64,000 nucleotides of DNA from Carboxylicivirga caseinilyticus (GCA_025499705.1 JAFMVE010000006.1:62001-126000); one strand, 5' to 3'. Numbered from the stretch's first letter, positions 52,459 to 61,400 are shown. Notes: a model not told the origin generated them from the sequence alone. A program made the numbers and translations.

Positions 52459-53092
52459 TTTTGTTGTTTAGATGATATACTAATGCGTAATCGGGTGTTA
52501 TTTCGTAATCAAGAATCAGATCCTGATCGTGTTGTTTGTAACTACAATGCGAATTGAATTCTCCTCTTTCACAAATATTAAAAGCATTAATGCGGAAATG
52601 TTCTTTAAAAACCACTCCCCATTCGTCAAAGTATTTGTATAATGTTTCTTTAGCAGACCAGATTAAAGTCAGGAAGTTAACTTTCTCTTTGTCTGTAATA
52701 AATTGCCATTCTTCATCATGAACAAAGCGGGATGCTGCTTTTTCGACGCGTGGAGAACAAATTTCAATATCCAGAGCCGTTGGGTGGTCTGATATGCTAA
52801 CAGCTACAAAATTAGTAGCATGTGAGATGCTGATGTGCTTTGATTGATTAACCAGAAATGGTTTACCGTTATCAGTATAGTTTATTTGTGGGTAATCGTT
52901 AATGAATTGCTGTAGTATGATTCGGGAGCAAATCCATTCTTTCTTGCGTTTATCCAGTTTAAATGTATCAAATACCTGTTGATCAGTATTAGATAAATCA
53001 ATCATTTCAAGCAACTCGTCGAGACTCTCTGTTAAATGCCAGATAGCCACTTTGCCCTGTGTGTTTTTCTCTATTATTCTCTCCAGTGGCAT
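52448..53092 (-). CDS. 4'-phosphopantetheinyl transferase (Sfp/AcpT superfamily)
   Basis: A 214-residue protein of the Sfp-type two-lobe fold. It has KHISISHATNFVAVSIS, the Mg-binding ALDIE at about 107-111 and LIWSAKETLYKYF around residues 147-159. It transfers phosphopantetheine from CoA to the Ser of carrier proteins, so it could activate the carrier domain of the acyl-ligase fusion at 11490-13958 and the cell's ACP. The gene follows gldD by 7 bp and overlaps pcrB by 11 bp. Confidence 0.92.
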   Translation of the reverse strand: MPLERIIEKNTQGKVAIWHLTESLDELLEMIDLSNTDQQVFDTFKLDKRKKEWICSRIILQQFINDYPQINYTDNGKPFLVNQSKHISISHATNFVAVSISDHPTALDIEICSPRVEKAASRFVHDEEWQFITDKEKVNFLTLIWSAKETLYKYFDEWGVVFKEHFRINAFNICERGEFNSHCSYKQHDQDLILDYEITPDYALVYHLNNKNDL

Positions 53093-53099
53093 CGTTCAG

Positions 53100-53690
53100 T
53101 TATTTCCATTCAATACTTTCGATAAGATGCTCAATGTCTTCCTTCACAAATTGAATAACAGGAGCCAGCGAATCTTTGTTAGGTACCGTATTAAAATATA
53201 ACGAACCTCTTAAAAAATGCTTTGTGCTGTCGGTTACAAAAAACTGGAAAGGAGAAGCCGCATTGCCTTTGATTTCGTATAAAACACCCATCACTTGTTT
53301 ATCAGGATTTTCGAAATATCGCTCATTAATGGCATCTGCCTTAATGCTATGCTTATAAGCCAACTTACGACTATCTTCCAATAAATCGTAAAAACGGTCG
53401 CCAACTGTTTTGTAGCTTAAATGAATTTGCCCGTTTAAGGTTGGGAACGATACATTACACCAATATGCCTCAGCGTCTGGTAAAGTGTCGGCCACTATTT
53501 TGGCATATTCAGGATATTCAAATTTATATGGGTAAGTGGAGTCGAATAACTGGTAACTGTGTTCAGGAAATTCTATTCTAAAATACCCTCTTGGTTTTGG
53601 AGATTGGTGTCCCCTGCATGATGCCAGAATCGCAATTAAGGTTATCGCAAATAATGATAACATTACTGAATTAGTCCATCCTCTTCTCAT
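53100..53690 (-). CDS. gldD: Gliding motility lipoprotein GldD
   Basis: A 196-residue lipoprotein. The signal ends in the lipobox ILASC (Cys near residue 25), and the family-typical KPRGYFRIEFPEHSY follows. GldD is required for gliding and type IX secretion in Flavobacterium, but its exact role there is not defined. The order gldE then gldD is conserved in Bacteroidota, as is ssb before gldE. The start overlaps the gldE stop (ATGA at 53687-53690). Confidence 0.95.
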   Translation of the reverse strand: MRRGWTNSVMLSLFAITLIAILASCRGHQSPKPRGYFRIEFPEHSYQLFDSTYPYKFEYPEYAKIVADTLPDAEAYWCNVSFPTLNGQIHLSYKTVGDRFYDLLEDSRKLAYKHSIKADAINERYFENPDKQVMGVLYEIKGNAASPFQFFVTDSTKHFLRGSLYFNTVPNKDSLAPVIQFVKEDIEHLIESIEWK

Positions 53691-55018
53691 TTCTTTTTCT
53701 CCTTTTTCAACTCAAATTTTATCCTCTTAATCCTTCGGTTATCAACCGATAAAACAGTGAAGATAAATTTCTTGTATTCAATCTTTTCGTTCTTTTGAGG
53801 TATTTCACCTTTCAGTTCAAGAATCAGACCGGCAAGTGTTTCAGCTTCGCCTCTTACATCATCAAATGAATCCTCTTCGGTGTTGGTGGCTTTATGGAAA
53901 TCGTTAATTTGAGTTTTAGCTTCAAAACTATAGGATCCGTCCGGAAGGATGGTGTAAAAATCTTCATCATCATCCAACTCGTCATTGATGTCACCAACAA
54001 TTTCTTCCAGAATATCCTCAAGTGTTACAATGCCTGATGTACCTCCATACTCATCAACCACAATGGCCATATGAATCTTTCTTGATTGGAATTCATCCAG
54101 TAAGTCATTCAGCATTTTTGTTTCCGGAACATAATAGGCTTCCCTGATAAGTTTCTGCCAATTAAAATCAGGATCATTATCTAAATGAGCCAGTAAGTCT
54201 TTTACGTATAAAACTCCTTTAACATTATCAGGAGTATCTTCGAAAACGGGTATGCGCGAATAACCTGAATCAATAATGGTTTGTAATACTTTGTTGTAGT
54301 CACTTTTTATCTCAACATCGATCACATCTACTCGAGCTGTCATTATTTCATCCACATTGATGTTACCGAACTTAACAATTCCTTGTAATATCTCTTTTTC
54401 CTCGGTAATATCGTTACCTGTTAATTCAAGTGCATGAGAGATGTCGTCCATTGAAAGGTTATTCAATCTACGCGATAACCTGCGATTAACAAATCCAGTT
54501 GATTTGGTCAGTATCAGGCTAAGCGGACTAAGAATCTTTGTAAGAATCCATAATGGATAAGCCATCAGGCCGGCAAACATTAAAGGTGATTTAGAAGCAT
54601 ACACTTTAGGTAATATTTCACCAAAGAACAATATTATTGATGTGATGAAAATAATCTCAATGAGTATCTGAATCAAGCTGTTGCCATTAAATACAATCAG
54701 TTCACTTGTAATGAATGAGGTTAGTATTACTATTGCAACATTAACAAAGTTATTGCCAATCAGAATTGTTGCCAGTAAAGTCTCTTTGTCATCAAGGTGG
54801 TCTAAAATAAGTTTATTTTTTCTCGAATTTTTCTCTTTTAGCTTGTCCAGATCAATAGGTTCAAGCGAGAAATATGCAACTTCAGAACCAGAAATCAGTC
54901 CTGAAGACAACAAGAAAAAGAGGTTTAAGAGAATGGCAAACGCAGTACTTACCGAAAAAGGTAGAAAATCAATTCCTACGCTTGCCTGCATTATAAGGGG
55001 AATACTATCAGCTTCCAA
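53687..55018 (-). CDS. gldE: Gliding motility-associated CBS/CorC protein GldE
   Basis: A 443-residue membrane protein of the CNNM/HlyC-CorC type. The N-terminal DUF21 domain has about four helices (20-180), a CBS pair lies at ~210-335 (MTARVDVIDV; MAIVVDEYGGTSGIVTLEDIL) and the C-terminal transporter-associated domain at ~350-440. Family members are linked to divalent metal transport. GldE is the paralog placed beside GldD and helps its function in gliding. It follows ssb by 21 bp. Confidence 0.94.
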   Translation of the reverse strand: MEADSIPLIMQASVGIDFLPFSVSTAFAILLNLFFLLSSGLISGSEVAYFSLEPIDLDKLKEKNSRKNKLILDHLDDKETLLATILIGNNFVNVAIVILTSFITSELIVFNGNSLIQILIEIIFITSIILFFGEILPKVYASKSPLMFAGLMAYPLWILTKILSPLSLILTKSTGFVNRRLSRRLNNLSMDDISHALELTGNDITEEKEILQGIVKFGNINVDEIMTARVDVIDVEIKSDYNKVLQTIIDSGYSRIPVFEDTPDNVKGVLYVKDLLAHLDNDPDFNWQKLIREAYYVPETKMLNDLLDEFQSRKIHMAIVVDEYGGTSGIVTLEDILEEIVGDINDELDDDEDFYTILPDGSYSFEAKTQINDFHKATNTEEDSFDDVRGEAETLAGLILELKGEIPQKNEKIEYKKFIFTVLSVDNRRIKRIKFELKKEKKK

Positions 55019-55039
55019 TCAATATCTATTTAAATTGAA

Positions 55040-55507
55040 CTAAAATGGTAGATCATCCGTTTCATCTTCCTTCAAAAAATCATCGTTTTGAGGAGGGGAA
55101 GAAATTGGCTGTGATTGAGGCGTTGTAGATTGTTGGCTACCCATTCCGGAATCACCATTATTGGCACCGTCACCTCGTCTTCCTAATAATTGCAAATTAT
55201 CGGCATATATCTCAGTTACATAACGCTTATTTCCATCTTTGTCGTCGTATGAACGTGTCCTGAGCTTTCCTTCAATATAGATCTGAGTACCTTTTTTTAC
55301 ATAACTTTCAACTACTTTGGCTAAGCCTCTCCATACAACAATGTTATGCCATTCGGTCCTGTCCGGAATTTCCTGTCCATTACGTGTGGTATAACCTCGT
55401 TCGGTAGTTGCCAGCGGAAAATTTGCTACAGCACCATCGTTTTCGAAGTGTCTTACTTCAGGATCTTTCCCTACGTTTCCTACTAAAATTACTTTATTAA
55501 CCGACAT
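55040..55507 (-). CDS. ssb: Single-stranded DNA-binding protein
   Basis: A 155-residue SSB with an N-terminal OB fold (1-110; VILVGNVGKDPEVRHFENDG and WHNIVVWRGLAKVVESYVKKG) and a Gly/Gln/Ser-rich linker. The acidic tail DETDDLPF at the C-terminus recruits repair and replication proteins. It is the first gene of a five-gene leftward unit with gldE, gldD, the PPTase and pcrB. A complete -33/-7 promoter precedes it. Confidence 0.97.
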   Translation of the reverse strand: MSVNKVILVGNVGKDPEVRHFENDGAVANFPLATTERGYTTRNGQEIPDRTEWHNIVVWRGLAKVVESYVKKGTQIYIEGKLRTRSYDDKDGNKRYVTEIYADNLQLLGRRGDGANNGDSGMGSQQSTTPQSQPISSPPQNDDFLKEDETDDLPF

Positions 55508-55532
55508 TATATGTTTATTAAATTTGCGAATT

Positions 55533-55563
55533 TAAAAGTACAAAACTTTCAATTTAAAACAAA
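55533..55563 (-). promoter_or_regulatory. Bacteroidota-type promoter of the ssb-gldE-gldD unit
   Basis: On the minus strand TTTG (55560-55563) is followed after exactly 19 bp by TACTTTTA (55533-55540), a -33/-7 pair with one mismatch to TAnnTTTG. Transcription would start near 55526, 19 nt before ssb. It overlaps none of mutY, whose stop is at 55566-55568. Confidence 0.6.
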
Positions 55564-55565
55564 CG

Positions 55566-56609
55566 TTACTCTTTTTTGTATCCGGGTATATTTTGTTCGT
55601 TAAAAAAGTTAACAACTAATTGTGGAAATGGATAATTAATGCATTCAGCTTTTTTTACTGTTTGATAATCATTGATGCCAAGTTTTTCTATTGCATTTGT
55701 CGTTGTCAGGAAAAAGCTTGAATGAATAATCTGATGACTCAGTATATGTTTGGTCTCATTCAATAATTTAACCTTTTCATTTATTTGCTTTTTGAAAAAG
55801 TTGGCAGAAAGTTTCTTTTCAGACTCTATTAATGGTAACTGATAGAGATTTTGCCAAATATCTTTTCCATTTCGTTGTTGTATATATAAGGTATCTGTTT
55901 CGTCGACTAAAAAATAGTTGAAGTATCGGTGTCGTTGGCTAATCTTCTTGCTTTTTACCGGAAGGTTGGGTATTTGACCTGTAAGAAAAGCCACACAGTC
56001 CGTTTGAAAAGGACATTGATCACACTCCGGAGATTGAGCCTTGCAGATAACAGCTCCCATTTCCATCATAGCCTGATTATGGTGTGCCGGTTCATTAGTG
56101 TTTAATAATTCATTGGCAAGTTCGGTAAAGCGTTTTTTTCCTTCGGTTGAGTCAATGGGTGTGTCTATTCCTTTTATTCTTGATATGAATCTATAGACAT
56201 TACCGTCTAAAACAGCATATGGTAACTGAAAAGCAAAAGAAGCTATGGCAGCTGCAGTATAAGTACCAATACCTTTTAAATTAAGAATCTCTTTATAGGT
56301 GTTCGGAAATTGAGAATTGTGTTTTTCAACAATTGTTTTAGCCGCCTGATGTAAATTTCTGGCCCTGGAGTAATAACCTAAACCCTGCCACAATCGGAGT
56401 ACCTGTTCCTCATTGGCCTGTGCAAGTGATTGTACATTAGGAAAGTTATCAATGAAACGATGATAATAATCTAAACCTTGTGCAACACGGGTTTGCTGAA
56501 GTATGATTTCTGATATCCAAATTTTATATGGATCAGTGGTTTGGCGCCAGGGAAGGTTCCTGTAATTGTTATTATACCAGTCAAGCAATCGTGTTCCGAA
56601 ATCCGTCAT
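55566..56609 (-). CDS. mutY: A/G-specific adenine DNA glycosylase MutY
   Basis: About 347 residues from the Met at 56607-56609 (MTDFGTRLLDWYNNNYR); the frame is open six codons further. It has the helix-hairpin-helix LNLKGIGTYTAAAIASFAF with the catalytic Asp in VLDGNVYR. The iron-sulfur motif is CKAQSPECDQCPFQTDC (C-X6-C-X2-C-X5-C). A C-terminal Nudix-like domain recognises 8-oxoG. It removes adenine opposite 8-oxoguanine. It is divergent from the HU gene and lies just before ssb on the same strand, an order conserved in Bacteroidota. Confidence 0.95.
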   Translation of the reverse strand: MTDFGTRLLDWYNNNYRNLPWRQTTDPYKIWISEIILQQTRVAQGLDYYHRFIDNFPNVQSLAQANEEQVLRLWQGLGYYSRARNLHQAAKTIVEKHNSQFPNTYKEILNLKGIGTYTAAAIASFAFQLPYAVLDGNVYRFISRIKGIDTPIDSTEGKKRFTELANELLNTNEPAHHNQAMMEMGAVICKAQSPECDQCPFQTDCVAFLTGQIPNLPVKSKKISQRHRYFNYFLVDETDTLYIQQRNGKDIWQNLYQLPLIESEKKLSANFFKKQINEKVKLLNETKHILSHQIIHSSFFLTTTNAIEKLGINDYQTVKKAECINYPFPQLVVNFFNEQNIPGYKKE

Positions 56610-56637
56610 TATTAAAATTTTAAGCAAAAATAATCGT

Positions 56638-56672
56638 TTTGTTTTTTTTTATTGAGATTTCATTTATCTTTG
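56638..56672 (+). promoter_or_regulatory. Bacteroidota-type promoter of the HU-rng unit
   Basis: TTTG (56638-56641) and TATCTTTG (56665-56672, an exact TAnnTTTG) are 23 bp apart. The predicted start of transcription lies near 56680, about 53 nt before the HU start codon. Confidence 0.55.
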
Positions 56673-56732
56673 CAATCTGAATTTTAGAGAATTAGCTGTA
56701 AATAATTGATAATTAAATAATTTTAAGAGAAA

Positions 56733-57017
56733 ATGACAAAGGCTGATATTGTAAACGAAATTTCGAAAAATACTGGAATTGAGAAAGTTACTGTTCAGAA
56801 GACTGTTGAAGCCTTCATGGACACTATTAAAGGTTCATTAGTGAAAGGTAAAAATGTGTATTTGAGAGGTTTTGGGTCTTTCGTAGTGAGAAAAAGAGCA
56901 GAAAAGACTGCACGTAATATTTCTAAGAATACTACTATTATTATTCCAGAGCACTTTATTCCTTCATTCAAGCCTTCTAAGAGCTTTGTTACAAAAGTGA
57001 AGAATAACGTAAAGTAA
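56733..57017 (+). CDS. HU/IHF family DNA-binding protein
   Basis: A 94-residue nucleoid protein with the dimerisation helices at residues 2-40 and the DNA-grasping arm (FGSFVVRKRAEKTARNISK, then IIIPEHFIPSFKPSKSF). The arm differs from the common ARNPxTGE sequence (here ARNISKNTT). It bends DNA and helps chromosome compaction. The genes for a 30-residue basic protein (26 bp after its stop) and RNase G follow. Confidence 0.95.
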   Translation: MTKADIVNEISKNTGIEKVTVQKTVEAFMDTIKGSLVKGKNVYLRGFGSFVVRKRAEKTARNISKNTTIIIPEHFIPSFKPSKSFVTKVKNNVK

Positions 57018-57042
57018 GTATAACCAATTAAAACGTGAAACC

Positions 57043-57135
57043 ATGCCAAGTGGAAAAAAACGTAAAAGACATAAGATGGCTACGCACAAGCGTAAGAAAA
57101 GACTAAGAAAAAACCGTCATAAGAAGAAGAAATAA
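57043..57135 (+). CDS. Tiny Lys/Arg-rich protein, AURKAIP1/COX24 (mS38-like) type, 30 aa
   Basis: ATG at 57043 opens a 30-codon gene with 19 Lys/Arg residues (motifs MPSGKKRKRHK and KKRLRKNRHKKKK), ending at TAA 57133-57135. It is too short for most gene callers. Bacteroidota encode this peptide at the same place between HU and RNase G; it carries the COX24_C-like motif found in mitochondrial ribosomal protein mS38. A ribosome-associated role is therefore likely, but not proven for bacteria by what is visible here. Confidence 0.85.
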   Translation: MPSGKKRKRHKMATHKRKKRLRKNRHKKKK

Positions 57136-57238
57136 ATTTCTTTAGTCTAAGAAAAATTAGCAAACAGAAAGTGTTTCACTTTCTGTTTGTTGTTTGTATT
57201 TATATACAACGATCTTTGAAATAAATTGCGATCATATA

Positions 57239-58789
57239 GTGAATGCAGAACTGTTTGTAGATGTTGCTCCCGATCATCTTTCAATGGCACTATTGGAAGA
57301 CAAGCGTTTGGTAGAACTCCGCAAGGAGAAAAGTAATGTTCAGTTCGCTGTTGGAGATATTTATCTCGGAAGGGTAAAGAAAATTATGCCCGGCCTTAAT
57401 GCAGCGTTTATTGATGTAGGATATGAGAAAGATGCCTTTTTACATTATCTAGATCTTGGACCACAATTTCGTTCCCTACAGAAATTTTTGAATATTGCTT
57501 CCAACAAAAAGGGAGTTGTTGCATTGCACAAGCTTAAACCGGAACCAGACATTAATAAAAATGGAACCATTCCGGAAGTTTTAACAGCAGGACAAAATGT
57601 TTTGGTCCAGGTGGCCAAAGAGCCCATTTCAACAAAAGGGCCTCGATTAACATCAGAATTATCAATAGCAGGAAGAAACCTGGTACTGCTTCCTTTCTCC
57701 GACAAAGTATCGGTAAGTCAGAAAATTTCTTCAGCAGAAGAAAGAAGTCGCCTGAAACGATTGGTAACGAGTATAAAACCTAAGAATTATGGTGTTATAA
57801 TCCGAACCGTTGCCGAAGGTAAACAAGCTGCCGAACTGGATAAAGAATTACGTACATTAGTTAAAAGGTGGGAAGAAAATACCGCCAAAATTAAGGATGT
57901 GAAAGCACCGGGTTTGGTTGTTGGTGAAATTGGCAGAACTTCAGCATTATTAAGGGATATTTTAAATCCTACATTTAATTCCATATTTGTGAATAATGAA
58001 GAAGTATGCAGTGAAATAAAAGATTATGTCGGTTTGATTGCACCTGACCGACAAAAAATTGTAAAGCACTATAAGGGTGGTGCTCCAATATTTGACCAGT
58101 TTCAAATTCATCGTCAAATAAAGGCATTATTCGGAACTACAGTATCGTTTAAAAGCGGTGCTTACCTTATTATTGAACATACCGAAGCCCTTCATGTAAT
58201 TGATGTTAATAGTGGTAACCGTTCTAAATCGGCCTCCAACCAGGAGAACAATGCCCTCGAGGTAAATCTCGCAGCAGCCGACGAAATTGCTCGTCAACTT
58301 AGGCTTAGAGATATGGGTGGAATCATTGTTGTTGACTTCATTGATATGCAGAATAACGAAAATCGTCAAAAGGTTTTCGAAAAAATGAAACAGGCCATGG
58401 CGTCTGATCGAACCAAGCACAATATTTTACCATTGAGTAAATTTGGCTTGATGCAGATTACCCGCCAACGTGTAAGACCTGAAATGCATATTCAAACAAC
58501 GGAAAGTTGTCCGACCTGTAACGGTACCGGCACAATCCAACCAGCTATTTTTTGGCCAAAGGTATTGGAGGATGCTGTGAAAAAAGCTGTGCAAGCACTT
58601 AAAATGAAGAAGTTGATCCTGAAGGTTCATCCTATTGTGTATGCTTACCTTAAAAAAGGTTTTCCGTCTAAAGTATTGCGATGGAAATTTAAATACACAC
58701 ATGGTTTGAAAGTAATGCCTTCCGACTCACTGGGCTTCTTGGAATTCAAGATTGTAGATAATGAAGATAATGAGGTTGACCTGTCATAG
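57239..58789 (+). CDS. rng: Ribonuclease E/G family endoribonuclease
   Basis: I place the start at GTG 57239, giving a 516-residue protein that begins MNAELFVDVAPDHLSMALLE like other RNase G. The longer reading from TTG 57194 adds 15 residues unlike the family. It has an S1-like domain (~35-125), an RNase H-like region and catalytic Asp residues in HVIDVNSGNR and VVDFIDM. The Zn-link is CPTCNGTG near the C-terminus. It cuts single-stranded AU-rich RNA in mRNA decay and rRNA maturation. The gene follows the 30-residue basic gene by about 100 bp and ends in a terminator. Confidence 0.95.
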   Translation: MNAELFVDVAPDHLSMALLEDKRLVELRKEKSNVQFAVGDIYLGRVKKIMPGLNAAFIDVGYEKDAFLHYLDLGPQFRSLQKFLNIASNKKGVVALHKLKPEPDINKNGTIPEVLTAGQNVLVQVAKEPISTKGPRLTSELSIAGRNLVLLPFSDKVSVSQKISSAEERSRLKRLVTSIKPKNYGVIIRTVAEGKQAAELDKELRTLVKRWEENTAKIKDVKAPGLVVGEIGRTSALLRDILNPTFNSIFVNNEEVCSEIKDYVGLIAPDRQKIVKHYKGGAPIFDQFQIHRQIKALFGTTVSFKSGAYLIIEHTEALHVIDVNSGNRSKSASNQENNALEVNLAAADEIARQLRLRDMGGIIVVDFIDMQNNENRQKVFEKMKQAMASDRTKHNILPLSKFGLMQITRQRVRPEMHIQTTESCPTCNGTGTIQPAIFWPKVLEDAVKKAVQALKMKKLILKVHPIVYAYLKKGFPSKVLRWKFKYTHGLKVMPSDSLGFLEFKIVDNEDNEVDLS

Positions 58790-58804
58790 GTCAACCTTTT
58801 TTTT
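58773..58804 (+). terminator. Rho-independent terminator after rng
   Basis: AGGTTGACCT (58773-58782) and AGGTCAACCT (58788-58797) form a 10-bp stem with a 5-nt loop, followed by TTTTTTT. It includes the stop codon of rng. Confidence 0.9.
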
Positions 58805-59237
58805 GTCCTTTTTTCAAATAATTTTTCGAATTATGAATGGCAGAAAATGAACAGTGTGTCATTTCGTCGGATTATCTGTCAGTAAAATTTAATGTTAAAA
58901 TTTTGTTAATGCATTCACCCTTTTTTACTTCTTAGGTGTCTTACTATTAGATGAATTGTAAATGGGAAGTGAAAATCCTGTTAATAATGGAATTGTCAGA
59001 TATTCAATAGGTTGATAAAATTCAGACTTATTTCAGATCTAAAATTGTAGATTTGTTAGTAATAATGCATTTATCTGCAAAAATATGAAATGAATCAATT
59101 ATTAGATCATTAACAAATTAATTTCATTTACATATCTAGAAAAGTGTATATATTGGCAGGGAATTTGTAACCCTCAATTAAAATATTTACAAACATTGAT
59201 GTTTAAACCTGGATTATACAATTAGCAAGATTTAAAT
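58805..59237. other. 433-bp intergenic region before dsbD, no gene seen
   Basis: A very AT-rich spacer with no frame longer than a few dozen codons and no strong hairpin. A TATATTGG at 59149-59156 is one mismatch from TAnnTTTG and could be the dsbD -7 box, about 82 bp before the gene. The length is more than a normal promoter needs, so a long leader or an unseen small RNA cannot be excluded. Confidence 0.5.
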
Positions 59238-61175
59238 ATGAAAAGAACATTTTTAGCACTAGTAATGATGTTGTCAGTTATGGGTAGTCTTTTTGCTCAG
59301 ATGGATCAACATATTACCTGGAAATTTTCGACAAAAGTATTAGAGGATAATAAAGTAGAAGTAATCTGTGAAGCAACTGTTGATGATGGCTGGCATGTAT
59401 ACTCCTCTGTTTTGCCTGAGGGGACCGCTATTCCTACCAGTATAGAAATTGAAGAGAGTGATGCTTATACAGTATTGGATGGAATCAAGGAGTTTCCTGA
59501 ACCTAAGATATATTACGATGAAACTTTTAAAGCTGAGCTGCAATGGTTTGAAGGTGAAGCTAAGTTTTCAAGGATTGTTCAATTAAATGGAACCGGAGAT
59601 ATTACTGTAAAAGGATATGTTGAATCGATGATTTGTAACGATGAAACATGTATGCCTCCTGAAATGATTGATTTTGAACTTACGGTAAAGCAAACATCTA
59701 ATGAAGTTAAGGAAAGTACTGATGCCTCATCTACTGAAGAAGAAGAGTCTTACTGGACGATTTTTCTATTGGCTTTTGGTGGAGGTTTGGCAGCCTTATT
59801 AACTCCTTGTGTTTTCCCTATGATACCAATGACGGTAAGCTTTTTTACCAAACAAAGTGCAACAAAGGCTGCCGGCATTAGAAATGCAATTACCTATGGT
59901 GTTTCAATAATTGCAATTTATGTAATATTGGGAGTTGCAGTTTCTGCAATTTTTGGAGCCAGTGCGTTAAACGAATTATCAACCAATGTGTGGTTTAATT
60001 TATTTTTCTTCCTACTATTGGTTGTTTTCGCTGCATCTTTCTTTGGTGCTTTTGAAATAGTTATGCCAAGCTCTTGGGTGAATTTTACAACTAAAAACGA
60101 AGATAAAGGAGGAATTATAGGAATTTTCTTTATGGCTTTTACTTTAGCACTCGTTTCTTTTAGTTGTACAGGCCCAATTGTAGGTTCGTTGTTGGTTAAG
60201 GCTGCAACGGGTGGTTATATGGGACCAATCATTGGAATGTTGGGTTTTTCTTTGGCATTGGCGCTTCCTTTTGCGTTATTTGCTGCCTTCCCGGGCTATC
60301 TTAATTCGTTACCAAAATCAGGAGGTTGGTTAAACTCTGTGAAAGTTGTTCTAGGATTTTTAGAATTGGCCTTTGCATTCAAGTTTCTTTCTATTGCTGA
60401 TATGACAATGGGGTGGCATATTCTTGAGAGAGAGGTTTTTATAGCAATATGGATTGCTGTCTTTGCTGCAATGGGTTTTTATCTTATGGGGAAAATAAAA
60501 TTGCCTCATGATTCTCCGATGAATCATGTTCCTGTGCCAAGGTTTCTGTTAGCTTTGGTTGTTTTTAGTTTTACTATTTATATGATACCTGGATTATGGG
60601 GTGCGCCAGTTAATCTGATTAGTGGATTTCCTCCTCCAAAGAACTACGCAGAGTCTCCATATGGAGTAGGGAATGAAACACCAGGAATTATTAGTTCTGG
60701 TAATAATAATCATGCTATGGGGCTTCCAGAAGGTATGCACCCTGGACCACAAGGAATTCCGGCATTTGATGATTATGATAAAGCGCTGGCCTATGCTAAA
60801 AAAGTAAATAAACCAATGTTATTGGATTTTACTGGATTAGGATGTACAAACTGTCGCAAAATGGAAGATGCTGTATGGTCAAATCAATCAGTTAAATCTA
60901 TTTTAACCAACGATTACATTCTGGTGTCCTTGTATGTTGATGACAGAAAGAAACTTGATGAACCATATGTATCTGATGTAACAGGTAAGAAAATTAGAAC
61001 CGTTGGTAATAAATGGGCTGAATTTCAATTTGTGCGTTATCAGCAGCAAGGACAGCCATATTATGTTCTTGTTGATGAAGAGGAAAATACACTTAATGAT
61101 CCGGTTGCATACGATCCGGATGTGGAAAAGTATAAAAACTGGTTGTTAGACGGTCTGCAAAAATTCAAGGATTAA
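59238..61175 (+). CDS. dsbD: Thiol:disulfide interchange protein DsbD
   Basis: A 645-residue three-part protein. It has a signal peptide (1-20) and a periplasmic N-terminal domain with the Cys pair in CNDETCMPPE. An eight-helix membrane domain carries one Cys in TPCVFPM and one in FSCTGPIVG. The C-terminal thioredoxin-like domain has CTNC in TGLGCTNCRKMED. It moves electrons from cytoplasmic thioredoxin across the inner membrane to periplasmic thiol proteins such as TlpA/DsbC-type proteins. All key Cys are present. A terminator follows. Confidence 0.95.
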   Translation: MKRTFLALVMMLSVMGSLFAQMDQHITWKFSTKVLEDNKVEVICEATVDDGWHVYSSVLPEGTAIPTSIEIEESDAYTVLDGIKEFPEPKIYYDETFKAELQWFEGEAKFSRIVQLNGTGDITVKGYVESMICNDETCMPPEMIDFELTVKQTSNEVKESTDASSTEEEESYWTIFLLAFGGGLAALLTPCVFPMIPMTVSFFTKQSATKAAGIRNAITYGVSIIAIYVILGVAVSAIFGASALNELSTNVWFNLFFFLLLVVFAASFFGAFEIVMPSSWVNFTTKNEDKGGIIGIFFMAFTLALVSFSCTGPIVGSLLVKAATGGYMGPIIGMLGFSLALALPFALFAAFPGYLNSLPKSGGWLNSVKVVLGFLELAFAFKFLSIADMTMGWHILEREVFIAIWIAVFAAMGFYLMGKIKLPHDSPMNHVPVPRFLLALVVFSFTIYMIPGLWGAPVNLISGFPPPKNYAESPYGVGNETPGIISSGNNNHAMGLPEGMHPGPQGIPAFDDYDKALAYAKKVNKPMLLDFTGLGCTNCRKMEDAVWSNQSVKSILTNDYILVSLYVDDRKKLDEPYVSDVTGKKIRTVGNKWAEFQFVRYQQQGQPYYVLVDEEENTLNDPVAYDPDVEKYKNWLLDGLQKFKD

Positions 61176-61196
61176 TTATTTCTTTATTATAGATTC

Positions 61197-61225
61197 AAAG
61201 CCTCTTCATCATGAAGAGGCTTTTT
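61197..61225 (+). terminator. Rho-independent terminator after dsbD
   Basis: AAAGCCTCTTCA (61197-61208) and TGAAGAGGCTTT (61212-61223) form a perfect 12-bp stem with a 3-nt loop, continuing as TTC. This is one of the strongest terminators of the window. Confidence 0.9.
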
Positions 61226-61299
61226 CTTTGCAGTTATTTCCTTCTTTGCATTGTTCAAATTATTGTAACATAGTTATTACCTGTGATAATTTGTTTGTA

Positions 61300-61307
61300 T
61301 ACGTTTG
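61300..61307 (+). promoter_or_regulatory. Candidate -7 box for the OmpA-like pair
   Basis: TACGTTTG is an exact TAnnTTTG match, giving a leader of about 130 nt before the ATG at 61445. No -33 TTTG at standard distance. Confidence 0.35.
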
Positions 61308-61400
61308 AAGTATATAATGAGTTTAATTGTGCATGATTAATGTTCGTGTAAATTTTTACCACTTTAGTAAAAAAACTATTTAATTATGGTTTTATGGCGC

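Noticed and set aside
59154-59169. TGGCAGGGAATTTGTA, reminiscent of a sigma-54 -24/-12 promoter before dsbD
   Set aside because: The GG is correct but the -12 GC is GT and the sixth base of the -24 box is G rather than C; too weak to call without a scoring matrix.
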